From assembly GCF_000243155.2 (NCBI RefSeq), contig NC_018017.1, positions 3,410,001 to 3,474,000 on the forward strand: a DNA stretch of 64,000 bases. Reading direction: 5' to 3'. Shown in pieces: positions 29,367 through 37,970 of the stretch; within the stretch, counting starts at the first letter, position 1, and each line of letters opens with the position of its first letter. Both the position numbers and the translations under genes were made by a program. This DNA is from Desulfitobacterium dehalogenans ATCC 51507. Lineage in GTDB: Bacteria > Bacillota > Desulfitobacteriia > Desulfitobacteriales > Desulfitobacteriaceae. The notes under the pieces were generated by a model that did no database searches, was not told the DNA's origin, and was given only the letters and a program-made list of their open reading frames with translations.

Positions 29367-30593
29367 TTACCTCTCTCCCCAGTTAGGCACCGGATAGACA
29401 AGGGGAGCCGATTTAACATCTTCGGGCCAGATTACTTCCAACTTGCCCTTCTGCCATTGCACTACATAAGTATAGGGTCTGTTTTGATTGGTATAGCCTT
29501 CCCAGTCTTCAAACTTGATTGGACCCATAACTGTCATCAGATCCGTTTCTTTAAGAGCTTTTTGAATCCCTGTATTGCTAAGCTCTTGAGCCCTGTTAAG
29601 AGCATCCACAATGATATGCATGGTTGCATAAGCCTGTGCGCCATGATAATCAGGTTCTTTTCCATATTTCTTCACATAGTTATCAAAGAATTCCTTTGCT
29701 CCCGGCCAGGTTACACTAGGTACCCACAGAGTGCTGGAGGCAATATATTCCGAAGCCTCACCCGCATTTTCCCTGAATTCAGGCAGGGTATAGCCAGCAC
29801 CGCCCCCTACTACCAATTTCGTGTTAAAATCCAGTTCCTTGGATTGTTTGACGATCATGGAAGCATCCATCAGATAGGAGACCGCAAAAACCATATCAGG
29901 GTTAGTCGTTTTAACCTTAGCCAGCATGGGCTTAAAATCTATCGCTCCAGCCTCATAGGGTTGATCATAGACGATTTCTATCCCTCTTTTTTCTGCTTCG
30001 GCCCTGAAGCCTGTGGCAGATGACTTACCGAAATCTGTGCTTTCGTAAATAATAGCAGCCGTCTTTGGCTTTATGACCTGATCAAGCATCTCCCAAAGAG
30101 CAACCGTGTATTTACTGGCTGGAGCGGCAGCACCCCTGAAAACCCATTCCCAGCCCTTCTTAGTGATGTCATCCGCTGATCCCGTAGTGACAAGTAAAGG
30201 TATGTTCATCGACTGGGCCGCGCCGGCAATAACGTTAGTAGAAGCACTGCTGTAAGCACCGCTTATCATTACGACTTTGTCCTGGTTGACAAGTTTCTCC
30301 GTTGCAGACTTGGCCATATCCTGCTTTCCCTGATCATCTTCAAACAAGAGCTGAATGTCCTTACCGCCTATCGTTGTTTTACCCGCAGCTTTTAGTTCTT
30401 CATATGCCATTTCAAAAGCATTCTTTTCCATATTGCCGAAAGTGGCCTCACTACCGGTTAAGGGCAGAATAATCCCCACTTTAATCACATCCGCTGATCC
30501 TGCGGCATTCTGACTTCCACAACCACCGAGGGTGACTAAAAGTCCAAGAATTAAAACAAAAGCCATTAATGACCGCCAAATTGGTTTTCTCAT
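29367..30593 (-). CDS. livK: Branched-chain amino-acid-type ABC transporter substrate-binding lipoprotein
   Basis: Solute receptor of 408 aa with a lipoprotein signal peptide (lipobox TLGGC, Cys near residue 25). Mature sequence VIKVGIILPLTGSEATFGNMEKNAFEMA starts a type I periplasmic-binding fold (Peripla_BP_6). ATG 30593 has AGGAGAGGG upstream. First gene of the livKHMGF operon; the 130 bp gap from dctP shows no terminator, so dctP may be co-transcribed. Substrate cannot be read from the sequence. Confidence 0.93.
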   Translation of the reverse strand: MRKPIWRSLMAFVLILGLLVTLGGCGSQNAAGSADVIKVGIILPLTGSEATFGNMEKNAFEMAYEELKAAGKTTIGGKDIQLLFEDDQGKQDMAKSATEKLVNQDKVVMISGAYSSASTNVIAGAAQSMNIPLLVTTGSADDITKKGWEWVFRGAAAPASKYTVALWEMLDQVIKPKTAAIIYESTDFGKSSATGFRAEAEKRGIEIVYDQPYEAGAIDFKPMLAKVKTTNPDMVFAVSYLMDASMIVKQSKELDFNTKLVVGGGAGYTLPEFRENAGEASEYIASSTLWVPSVTWPGAKEFFDNYVKKYGKEPDYHGAQAYATMHIIVDALNRAQELSNTGIQKALKETDLMTVMGPIKFEDWEGYTNQNRPYTYVVQWQKGKLEVIWPEDVKSAPLVYPVPNWGER

Positions 30594-30723
30594 TTAAACC
30601 CTCTCCTCATCTAATCTAGTTTGTAGACATTAACCCCTCGAAGATAGAAGTTTCACCCCCTTGCCTTATTTTTAAAATTGTAACTTCATCCCAATCCGGT
30701 CCCACCTCCTTAAACCTCATCGT

Positions 30724-31758
30724 TTACCTATTCCCAGCCAAGTCAATGGATTGTTTCACATCATTAAGAAAGTCTGCGCCGTTTTCTTGGACAAATTTTG
30801 CATAAACCAAAGCAAAATCCTCTTTCCAAAACCTTTTCTCCTGACTATCCAAGGTGTATATCTTGATTTTATTGCGTTTTTGCAGTTCACTTAATTGTTC
30901 ATCGTTCAACTTTTTGGCGATATCTCTTTCCCACAGTGTCACTTCAGCCAAGGTTGTCTCCAGGAGTTCCCGAGCCTGAGATGGCAGCTGATTCCAGAAT
31001 TCTTCATTGACTATGACCGCATACCCCATAAAGCCGTGTTGACTGAGGGTTAAATAACTCTGTACCTGGTCAAAGTTCTTCGTATAAATATTAGAGATCG
31101 TATTTTCCTGGCCTTGAGCCCGCCCTTCTTCCAAAGACTGATAAACATCATTGAAGGGTAGATAGAGGGTGTCGGCGCCAAAGTAATGAAATTGTTCTTC
31201 CAGGATTCCCTGAGACATGATCCGAAAACATAACCCTTGTAAATCACTGGGCTTAGTGATAGGATGATCGTTATTGGTCAATTGTTTGAAGCCGTTATCC
31301 CACATAGCCAGTCCCTTCATACTTTTCTGGCGTAATTGTTCAAGCAAGGTCCTGCCCAAAGGCCCATCTATTATTTGATGAACACTGTCTAGATCATCAA
31401 ACAGATAGGGAAGATCCCAGATTTGCCACTGGGGAAATAATTGGGCAACTTTTGAAGTGGTGGGAGCGATCATCTGCACATCCCCTCTGCTCAAGGCCTC
31501 AAATTCTTCACCATCTTTAAATAATTGAGAATTTGGAAATACCTGAACTTCAATAGAGCCCTTAGATCGTTCCCTGACCAGACTGGCAAAACGTATGGCG
31601 GCTAAACCTTTGGGAGTGTTCTCCTCAACGACGTGAGAAAACTTGATGATGATCTTATCCTTTTTATCCACTTGCTGACCATCAATAACTCTGGTACCAC
31701 ATCCGGCCAATAAAAGAACAACCATACTTAAAATAAAGAGCCAGCTATTTCTAGCCAT
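30724..31758 (-). CDS. TRAP-type DctP solute-binding lipoprotein, no permease nearby
   Basis: 344 aa with a lipobox LLLAGC near residue 20. The mature part matches DctP family binding proteins (IIIKFSHVVEENTPKG, PNSQLFKDGEEFEALSRGDVQM, DLPYLFDDLDSVHQI, QGQENTISNIY). TRAP transporters need DctQ and DctM membrane subunits; none is present in the window. The gene follows a CitA/CitB-type kinase-regulator pair. In Bacillus a similar binding protein, DctB, acts as a co-sensor with DctS. A sensory role is an inference. Confidence 0.9.
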   Translation of the reverse strand: MARNSWLFILSMVVLLLAGCGTRVIDGQQVDKKDKIIIKFSHVVEENTPKGLAAIRFASLVRERSKGSIEVQVFPNSQLFKDGEEFEALSRGDVQMIAPTTSKVAQLFPQWQIWDLPYLFDDLDSVHQIIDGPLGRTLLEQLRQKSMKGLAMWDNGFKQLTNNDHPITKPSDLQGLCFRIMSQGILEEQFHYFGADTLYLPFNDVYQSLEEGRAQGQENTISNIYTKNFDQVQSYLTLSQHGFMGYAVIVNEEFWNQLPSQARELLETTLAEVTLWERDIAKKLNDEQLSELQKRNKIKIYTLDSQEKRFWKEDFALVYAKFVQENGADFLNDVKQSIDLAGNR

Positions 31759-31802
31759 ACATTGTACCTCTGTTGATCCTTTTATCTGAATATTGTAAAT
31801 TT

Positions 31803-31864
31803 ATTATATTTTCTGATAATTAACAACCTTTTGGTCCTTTTGATATTTATGGTCTTATTGGTCT
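31803..31864 (-). promoter_or_regulatory. Candidate dctP promoter with TGGTC repeats
   Basis: A TATAAT hexamer lies at 31803-31808 (minus strand). Upstream of it TGGTCC, TGGTCT and TGGTCT occur at 31832, 31850 and 31859 on the plus strand, spaced 18 and 9 bp. The set would lie around -35 to -65, where an activating response regulator could bind. Confidence 0.35.
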
Positions 31865-31885
31865 GTAAAAATAAAAAAATGCACC

Positions 31886-32581
31886 CTAAAGTACAATTTT
31901 ATATTTGTTGATGGGCCTGCCCACTGCCCCATATTGAGTTTCCAATAATACCCGGTCCATTTTTTCAAGATATTCCAGGTATCTGCGGGCTGTTACCCGC
32001 GCCAGCCCAACCCCTTCCGCCACTTCCTCTGCCGATAGTCCGATCGGGGTTTCTTTAAGAAAATTATAAACTTGCTGCAAGGTAATTTCGCGCAAGCCTT
32101 TGGGTAACTCTTCCCGACTTCTATTGGCAAGGGTATCCTGATGGGGATGAATTTTGATCAAACGGTCCAGATCCTCCTGATTTATCTCCCAGCGATTTTG
32201 CAGCTGCTCTGCGTAGGAGTAATAATTGTTGAGTGCAGTATGGATCCGCTCATATTTAAAAGGTTTGATAATGTAATCCACCACACCGAAGCGCAGCCCA
32301 GCCTGGACCGTTGCCACGTCCTGGGCCGCTGTAATCAGGATGATATCGGTAGGTATACCCAGTTGGCGGATCTCTTTAAGGATTTGAATTCCGTTGAGGT
32401 CCGGTAAATAGATATCGAGAATTACTAAACGCGGTCTCAAATTCCGAATAATTTCCAACGCTTTTTTTCCGGTTCTGGCTTTACCACAAATTCGAAACCC
32501 TCCAATTCTCTTTATAAACCCTTCATTTACTTCCATTACCATCGGATCGTCTTCAACTAGGATCAAGTCAATCAGATTCAT
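31886..32581 (-). CDS. CitB/DcuR-type response regulator
   Basis: 231 aa. The receiver has the acidic pair EDD, phospho-Asp in LVILDIYLPDLNG and KPFKYERI; a linker leads to a C-terminal helix-turn-helix (GLSAEEVAEGVGLARVTARRYLEYL) typical of regulators paired with CitA/DcuS kinases. ATG 32581 follows AAAGGAGG. It probably activates the neighbouring dctP-liv genes for organic-acid or amino-acid uptake. Confidence 0.93.
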   Translation of the reverse strand: MNLIDLILVEDDPMVMEVNEGFIKRIGGFRICGKARTGKKALEIIRNLRPRLVILDIYLPDLNGIQILKEIRQLGIPTDIILITAAQDVATVQAGLRFGVVDYIIKPFKYERIHTALNNYYSYAEQLQNRWEINQEDLDRLIKIHPHQDTLANRSREELPKGLREITLQQVYNFLKETPIGLSAEEVAEGVGLARVTARRYLEYLEKMDRVLLETQYGAVGRPINKYKIVL

Positions 32582-32627
32582 TGATTATGGCCTCCTTTTG
32601 AACCTCTCCTAAAAGACCTCAGTGTGA

Positions 32628-34217
32628 TCACGCTTGAATTTTATTCAATGGAATTCTAACCCCAAAACGTGTCCCCCATTTACCCGACTCCAGCTCTATG
32701 GTCCCACCTAACAAATCTACTGTCTGCTTAACCAGTGATAGGCCAATTCCCCTATTGCCATTCCCTTTGGTTGAAAATCCCCATTGATAAATTTTTGCTT
32801 GATTTTCTGAGGAAATCCCCGACCCGGTATCCTCTACACTCAATACCAATTCATGGTGTTCATACTTAATCCGACAGTGCACTTCGCTTAACTTACTTCC
32901 CACCACCGCTTCCATGGCATTCTCCAGTAAATTTCCCAGAATAATGGTCAATGTGCTGCTGTCAAAGCCCTCCGGCAATTCACTCAAATTCGAGTCCGGA
33001 TCAAATAAAACATCGACTTTCAGCTCTTTGCCGCGATTATACTTTCCTAAGAGCAAGCCTGCAACGTTAGGGTACCTAATCTTACTGCTCAGGAATCTTG
33101 TAACCTCCTGTTGCTCCTCAGTCACTCTATAAATATAATCCCTGGCTTGATCAGCTTTCCCTAACTGTATCAACCCGGCAATGGTATGCAATTTATTCAG
33201 GGATTCATGATTCTGTACCCTCAGCGCTTCAATAAAGGTTTTTACTCCAGTTAATTCCTCCGCCATTTTGCGTACTTCAGTTTTTTCTTTAAGGGTGATG
33301 ACCCTTCCAACTATCTGCTCCTTGACTCTGACCGGCAAAAAATCCACGAAAACCCAAGTATTATTTAGGATAAGCTCTGTGGTCTCCGTAGGATCATTTG
33401 CCACCAATAAATCGTTTAAGGCATTAAAGGCAGGAAGTTCTTTTAAGCGGCATCCTACCTCCTTTTCAGAAATTCCTACAATCCGGCACGCTTTTTCATT
33501 AATTACGGTAATGCGGTTCTCCATATCAAGGGCTACAACCCCATCATCCATAGCCTGGAAAATTGCCACTCTTTCTTCCAGCATCCGCGCGATCTCGTTG
33601 GGTTCAAGGGAAAACATATTCTTCTTAATATTGCTGGCCAAATAAAATGAACCCAGTCCCCCCAGAATTAACCCTATCAGAATCGAAGAATAGAGTTCAG
33701 TCTTGATGGTACTGATGATTTCCCGGATGGTAGGTACAAGAATTCCAACCGCAACAACCCCTACCTGACGGGTCCCTTCATCAGCCAGGACAGGTACAAA
33801 AGCACGAATCGACGGTCCCAGTACTCCTACAGCTTGGGAGAGATATTCCTTTCTTTGTAAAGAAAGCTCTTCATCTCCATCGTTAAAGACAGTGCCAATG
33901 CGATCTAAATAAGGATGAGAATATCTTGTCTTTTCCATATTAAAAATTACGATATATTCAACCCCTGTGGCCAGACGGATCCGTTCGGCAAGAGGTTGAA
34001 TTACTTTCGAACCCTCAGACTTGCTAAGATTTTCTTGTACCTCACTTAACTGGGCAACCGTTCGGGCAATAGCCATCGCTCGATGTCCTATTTCTTTCTC
34101 CATCTTATCCGAAATTTGGTTGACAATAATCACTCCTGCCAGAAAAACGGATAAAAGAACGAGCAGGAATGAGAGCATTGCGATTTTAGTCCCTAATTTT
34201 AGGTGGAGGATTTTCAA
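32628..34217 (-). CDS. CitA/DcuS-type sensor histidine kinase
   Basis: 529 aa. An N-terminal helix (about 10-32), an extracytoplasmic PAS/CACHE-like sensor (about 35-175) and a second helix (about 178-200) lead to a cytoplasmic PAS (AIFQAMDDGVVALDMENRI), then the family phospho-acceptor in RVQNHESLNKLHTIAGLI and an HATPase (GNLLENAMEAV, DTGSGIS, GNRGIGLSLVKQ). The kinase family senses citrate, C4-dicarboxylates or similar acids. The start is TTG 34217 behind GGAGGGGGAG. Its ligand may be delivered by the DctP protein downstream. Confidence 0.93.
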   Translation of the reverse strand: MKILHLKLGTKIAMLSFLLVLLSVFLAGVIIVNQISDKMEKEIGHRAMAIARTVAQLSEVQENLSKSEGSKVIQPLAERIRLATGVEYIVIFNMEKTRYSHPYLDRIGTVFNDGDEELSLQRKEYLSQAVGVLGPSIRAFVPVLADEGTRQVGVVAVGILVPTIREIISTIKTELYSSILIGLILGGLGSFYLASNIKKNMFSLEPNEIARMLEERVAIFQAMDDGVVALDMENRITVINEKACRIVGISEKEVGCRLKELPAFNALNDLLVANDPTETTELILNNTWVFVDFLPVRVKEQIVGRVITLKEKTEVRKMAEELTGVKTFIEALRVQNHESLNKLHTIAGLIQLGKADQARDYIYRVTEEQQEVTRFLSSKIRYPNVAGLLLGKYNRGKELKVDVLFDPDSNLSELPEGFDSSTLTIILGNLLENAMEAVVGSKLSEVHCRIKYEHHELVLSVEDTGSGISSENQAKIYQWGFSTKGNGNRGIGLSLVKQTVDLLGGTIELESGKWGTRFGVRIPLNKIQA

Positions 34218-34623
34218 CCGCTTACTCCCCCTCCGGCTGATGAATCAATTTGATTCATTGGCTTGATTCTTTATTTCATAATATTGCTGCCGACCAATTG
34301 CGCAGAAATTATGTCCTTTGCTGTCTATGTCCACTATGGAGGGAAAAAGGAGCACACGACATTATCATCATAACGCCGAATAGTGTTAGTGTCAAAGAGT
34401 TATTTGAATTTTCCAAATATAATAAAAGCGTTAATTTGCTCTAAACAAAGAGTACTATGACGATCTTGTGCTCTTCGGCAAGCCTTTTATGATAATATCG
34501 TCCTAATCAGTCCATCTCCCTTTCAAGAATCATGCCCATGGACAAAAACAGCATGCCCTCCAATCGGTCGCTTCAGACCATCTCATTGGAGAACACGCTG
34601 TTGCCAAAGTTCGTTTCAAGGGT
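34218..34623. other. Gene-free gap upstream of the sensor kinase
   Basis: About 400 bp between the kinase start and the Phd-Uma2 stop. It must hold the kinase promoter, but I see no convincing -35/-10. Short ORFs here have no recognisable product. A weak inverted repeat, CCAATGAGATGG../..GCGACCGATTGG, lies near 34560-34590. Confidence 0.4.
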
Positions 34624-35397
34624 TCAAGGGAAGATTTCAGTCCCCACAATCTCCAGATCAGGAAACCAGCAGGACCGAACCGCGTCCTGTTTCCGGTAGG
34701 TCATAAAATGATCAATATCCAAGTCTTTAAAGCCATAAACCAGAACAATTTCCTGGACAGGATCGACAATCCAGAACTCCCGGACCCCGGAAATCATAAA
34801 GGTGTTCAGCTTATCCACCATATCCCTGGAACGGGTGCTGGGGGAGAGAATCTCCACCACCAGAACCGGCGTGCCCATATAGCGCCCTTTTTCATTGGTG
34901 GTCTCAGCCACATCGCAGGCAATGAACAAGTCCGGCTGCATCACATCGGGATCTTTGAACCCCTCTTTGCGGAAATGCACATCGAAAGGGGCATAGAACA
35001 CCTTGCAGGGTTTCCCTTTAAGATACCCTTTAAACTCAACATGCAAGTTTCCCGAGATTTCCTGATGAAGGGTGCTTGGCGAACTTAACAGCACGATTTC
35101 CCCATTGATAAATTCCATGCGCAGCTCGCTTTTCTCATAAATCTCCATAAATTCATCATAGGAGACCTTTTTGCCGCCGTACTGGTAGTCCAGGGCCTTT
35201 TCTTTCATGAGGAAATAACGGTCGGCATCTGTGATGTAAGGGGTAAGACGCACAGCTTTTTTGCCGTTTTTGGTGATCACCACTTCCTCATTTTCGTTCA
35301 TAACATAATCCAAGTACATTCCCAGATTGCTTTTAAGCTCCGTGGCTGTAATCGCGTCGCTCGCCTTTTTCGTATTTCCTTCTTTCTTATCGTCCAT
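34624..35397 (-). CDS. Fusion of a Phd/YefM-type antitoxin domain with an Uma2 family nuclease-like domain
   Basis: 257 aa. Residues 15-55 read ITATELKSNLGMYLDYV and EEVVITKNGKKAVRLTP, a clear Phd/YefM DNA-binding antitoxin fold. Residues 75-255 match Uma2 (DUF820) restriction-endonuclease-like proteins: YDEFMEIYEKSELRMEFING, DVMQPDLFIACD, VLVVEILSPSTRSRDMVDKL and EFWIVDPV, which include the PD..E.x-type acidic site. ATG 35397 has GAGGTGAG. The promoter carries two palindromes that such a DNA-binding domain could recognise. Stand-alone Uma2 proteins are common; an N-terminal antitoxin domain is not. Function unknown. Confidence 0.88.
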   Translation of the reverse strand: MDDKKEGNTKKASDAITATELKSNLGMYLDYVMNENEEVVITKNGKKAVRLTPYITDADRYFLMKEKALDYQYGGKKVSYDEFMEIYEKSELRMEFINGEIVLLSSPSTLHQEISGNLHVEFKGYLKGKPCKVFYAPFDVHFRKEGFKDPDVMQPDLFIACDVAETTNEKGRYMGTPVLVVEILSPSTRSRDMVDKLNTFMISGVREFWIVDPVQEIVLVYGFKDLDIDHFMTYRKQDAVRSCWFPDLEIVGTEIFP

Positions 35398-35409
35398 TTT
35401 ATTCTCACC

Positions 35410-35439
35410 TCGTACGATAATTGTATATCATCGTACGAT
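35410..35439 (-). promoter_or_regulatory. Twin palindromic operator around the -10 of the Phd-Uma2 gene
   Basis: TCGTACGA at 35410-35417 and ATCGTACGAT at 35430-35439 are perfect palindromes with centres 21 bp apart, two helical turns. Between them on the minus strand is TATACAAT, a likely -10. The proximal box touches the SD. A GTAC core is also found in known YefM/Phd operators. Confidence 0.7.
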
Positions 35440-35522
35440 TTTTATCAACTGTTCGCACGCAAGATAACCACTTACAGTGCAGCCTGCTCCGAAAAAACTC
35501 CGGAAAGCTCTGAAAGCTGATT

Positions 35523-35738
35523 CTCCAGGATTTTGATTTACACCGTTCGCTCCATAAGCTGCGCGGACAAAACTAACGCTTAAGCCCTCCACTCCGAAAG
35601 GTGCCCCGCCAAATCGCTCCTGCTCAATGGCGGGTTGGAAACATCCTGTTTCCAACCTTTCTCCGCTGCGTGCTTTTCGCGAAATTTTGTTTCCGCTCGC
35701 TTAAATCCGTTCTCTGCTGTAAATCAAAATCCCTGGGC
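35523..35738 (-). repeat. Structured intergenic repeat, copy A
   Basis: Ends are CCAGGATTTTGATTTACA (35525-35542) and its near-exact inverse TGTAAATCAAAATCCCTGG (35718-35736). The centre has the hairpin GGTTGGAAAC-atcct-GTTTCCAACC (35633-35657) and the helix CGCCA/TGGCG (35607-35611 with 35628-35632). The loop between those arms reads, on the minus strand, TTGAGCAGGAGCGATT, the family's conserved sequence. No ORF of any quality. Confidence 0.8.
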
Positions 35739-35935
35739 TGTTTTTCGAGTTTGAGCAGGCGGGGCGTTGTGAGAAATGCTGGGCAAGTTGCCTGCCCCGA
35801 GCCGCTTTTTCCGTCTTTACCGCCGCTTGAGCGGCATAGTCGGCTACTCTGGGAAAATGCCTGAAGATAACCCCGGAAAATCCTCGCAAAAGGCCCCAGG
35901 ACCCCAAAAAAAATGCTGAAAAGGGACCCGCAAGC

Positions 35936-36178
35936 GTAGCTTTACGCACAAAAGCGGACGGATTTCACTGTGTATAAGGCAGCTAAGGCTTCTGCTTCGC
36001 TTCACTCACCATAAGCCAAGCTTTCTTTAAGCGGAGGGGCGGTCAGGTTAACGAGGCTTTCTTAACGTTGCGGAGCCACCGGTTCACATCAAGTATTACC
36101 TGGAGGTTTGGCGGAGCTGTTAAGAAAGCGAGTTAACCAGCCCCGGAGCTATGGAGTTCGCGTTGTGCGTAAAGCTAC
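35936..36178. repeat. Second type of inverted-repeat element
   Basis: Outer arms GTAGCTTTACGCACAA (35936-35951) and TTGTGCGTAAAGCTAC (36163-36178) are exact inverses. Nested arms GGTTAAC..CTTTCTTAAC (36046-36066) and GTTAAGAAAG..GTTAACC (36119-36138) also pair. The 243 bp between have no gene. It differs in sequence from copies A-D but shares their architecture. The rest of 35740-36280 holds no recognisable gene. Confidence 0.65.
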
Positions 36179-36289
36179 ACAACCCGAGCAAAAACTTTTC
36201 ATCCTTTTCTTGTGCTGCGGCAAATGTGCTACTGCACGGCATGGAGGCCGACCCTGCCCCGAAAAAGACCTGGAGAGCCAATAATAAAA

Positions 36290-36330
36290 GGCCAGGCTTT
36301 GCATACTCATTAAGCAATCAAAGCCTGGCT
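36290..36330 (-). terminator. Terminator after ftsZ
   Basis: The hairpin GCCAGGCTTTG/CAAAGCCTGGC with a 17 nt loop is followed on the minus strand by CTTTTATTATT. It lies about 25 bp past the ftsZ stop and closes the dcw cluster. Confidence 0.8.
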
Positions 36331-36352
36331 TCAATGTATTTCATTAAATTAA

Positions 36353-37414
36353 TTAACGTCTGCGACGTAAGAACTCCGGAATATCAAGATCCTCAGATGT
36401 TGCCGCTACAGGGCGAATCGCTTCATTGGCACTTCCTCTTAAGGTACTGGTAGCGGACTTTTGTTGGTCAAATCCGGTAGCAATGACCGTCACCCGAATC
36501 TCTTCCTTCAGGCTTTCATCGATCACTGCACCAAAAATAATATTAGCTTCAGGATCTGCGGCTTCAGCAATGATCTCAGAGGCCTCATTGACTTCAAACA
36601 AGGTCAGATTCTGACCTCCGGTGATATTCAGCAGAACCCCTTGAGCCCCTTCAATGGAGGTCTCAAGCAAAGGACTGGAAATAGCTTTCCGCGCCGCATC
36701 CGCCGCTCTATTCTCACCCGTCGCCCCGCCGATTCCCATCAAGGCTGAACCGGTGTTGCGCATAATGGTCTTCACATCGGCAAAATCCAAATTAATCAGT
36801 CCGGGAACGGCAATCAAATCCGAAATCCCCTGAACCCCTTGACGCAATACATCATCGGCGATCCGGAAGGCTTCATGAAGAGCGGTATGTTTGTCCACGA
36901 CTTGAAGCAAGCGATCGTTGGGAATCGTGATCAAGGTATCGACTTTGCTTTTGAGCTCAGCGATCCCTTTTTCAGCCTGCATGGCCCGCTTTCTGCCCTC
37001 AAAAGAAAAGGGACGTGTCACCACTCCAACCGTCAGAGCACCTAATTCCTTAGCGATTTCAGCTACAATAGGGGCCGCCCCGGTTCCAGTACCTCCGCCC
37101 ATTCCGGCAGTGACAAAGACCATATCGGCACCTTTCAGGACACTAATTAATTCTTCCCGGCTTTCTTCAGCCGCTTTTGAGCCGACTTCAGGATTAGCTC
37201 CTGCACCAAGGCCTTTAGTTAATTTATTGCCAATTTGGACCTTCTGTCCGGCCCGCGAGAGGTTGATCGCCTGAGCATCGGTATTCACCGCTACAAAATC
37301 CACACCTTTTAAACCTGCCGTAATCATGCGGTTGACAGCGTTGTTTCCCCCGCCGCCGACCCCAATCACCTTAATCTGAGCGAATTGATTAAAGTCCATA
37401 TCGAATTCAAGCAT
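36353..37414 (-). CDS. ftsZ: Cell-division GTPase FtsZ
   Basis: Tubulin homologue that builds the Z ring (353 aa). The GTP-binding signature [21 protein letters not shown]-terminal [18 protein letters not shown] and T7-loop region [11 protein letters not shown] are intact. The C-terminal peptide [11 protein letters not shown], which binds FtsA or SepF, is conserved. Last gene of the dcw cluster. The usual neighbour ftsA is absent; SepF is encoded at 17.4 kb. About 200 bp separate it from sbp. Confidence 0.98.
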   Translation of the reverse strand: MLEFDMDFNQFAQIKVIGVGGGGNNAVNRMITAGLKGVDFVAVNTDAQAINLSRAGQKVQIGNKLTKGLGAGANPEVGSKAAEESREELISVLKGADMVFVTAGMGGGTGTGAAPIVAEIAKELGALTVGVVTRPFSFEGRKRAMQAEKGIAELKSKVDTLITIPNDRLLQVVDKHTALHEAFRIADDVLRQGVQGISDLIAVPGLINLDFADVKTIMRNTGSALMGIGGATGENRAADAARKAISSPLLETSIEGAQGVLLNITGGQNLTLFEVNEASEIIAEAADPEANIIFGAVIDESLKEEIRVTVIATGFDQQKSATSTLRGSANEAIRPVAATSEDLDIPEFLRRRR

Positions 37415-37622
37415 TTAGCTGACGACCCCCTCGCTTATATTAAAAAACCTTTTATCCCTCATATACAATCCCGCAGTTCAAAACAGTCTCATACCAGTGA
37501 TAAATTCTATGGACAGGCATATTATCCTTCTTTTCACTTTAATTTTTTTAACATGAAATATTATCCATAAACCCAAATGTTCACAGATTATCGCCAAGAA
37601 ATCCTTTTATCGTTCTCAATCT

Positions 37623-37952
37623 CTATCTTTTAATCAAATGCCTGCGAATAATAGCTAAGTTATTAAACAATCGGACTCCAAACGCCACCACAGCTGCCAG
37701 AAATAGGTCCACCCCAATTCGGTCTCCCACATAAGCAAGGATTCCGGCCAGCAAAATGTTGGTAAAGAAACCCGAAAGAAAAACGACAGAGTCAAAATGG
37801 TTTTCCTGGTTAGCACGAATACCCCCCAATACAGAGTCCAGAGCCGCTAAAATAGCCACTGAGAGGTACTTTGAGTACTCAACCGGCACGGAAAACGGGC
37901 TGAACCAGCCGATAGCCAGTCCAAGAATCAGACCTAAAAACGGTAACCACAT
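37623..37952 (-). CDS. sbp: Small basic protein (DUF1290)
   Basis: 109-aa membrane protein with three hydrophobic segments and the family motif AILAALDSVLGGIRA. Sbp homologues are found between ftsQ/divIB and ftsZ in Firmicutes and Actinobacteria. Their role is not established. ATG 37952. Confidence 0.9.
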   Translation of the reverse strand: MWLPFLGLILGLAIGWFSPFSVPVEYSKYLSVAILAALDSVLGGIRANQENHFDSVVFLSGFFTNILLAGILAYVGDRIGVDLFLAAVVAFGVRLFNNLAIIRRHLIKR

Positions 37953-37970
37953 GTAAGAAATTCCTCCTCA

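Noticed and set aside
34250-34444. 64-codon plus-strand ORF upstream of the kinase
   Set aside because: No family resemblance and no convincing ribosome binding site.
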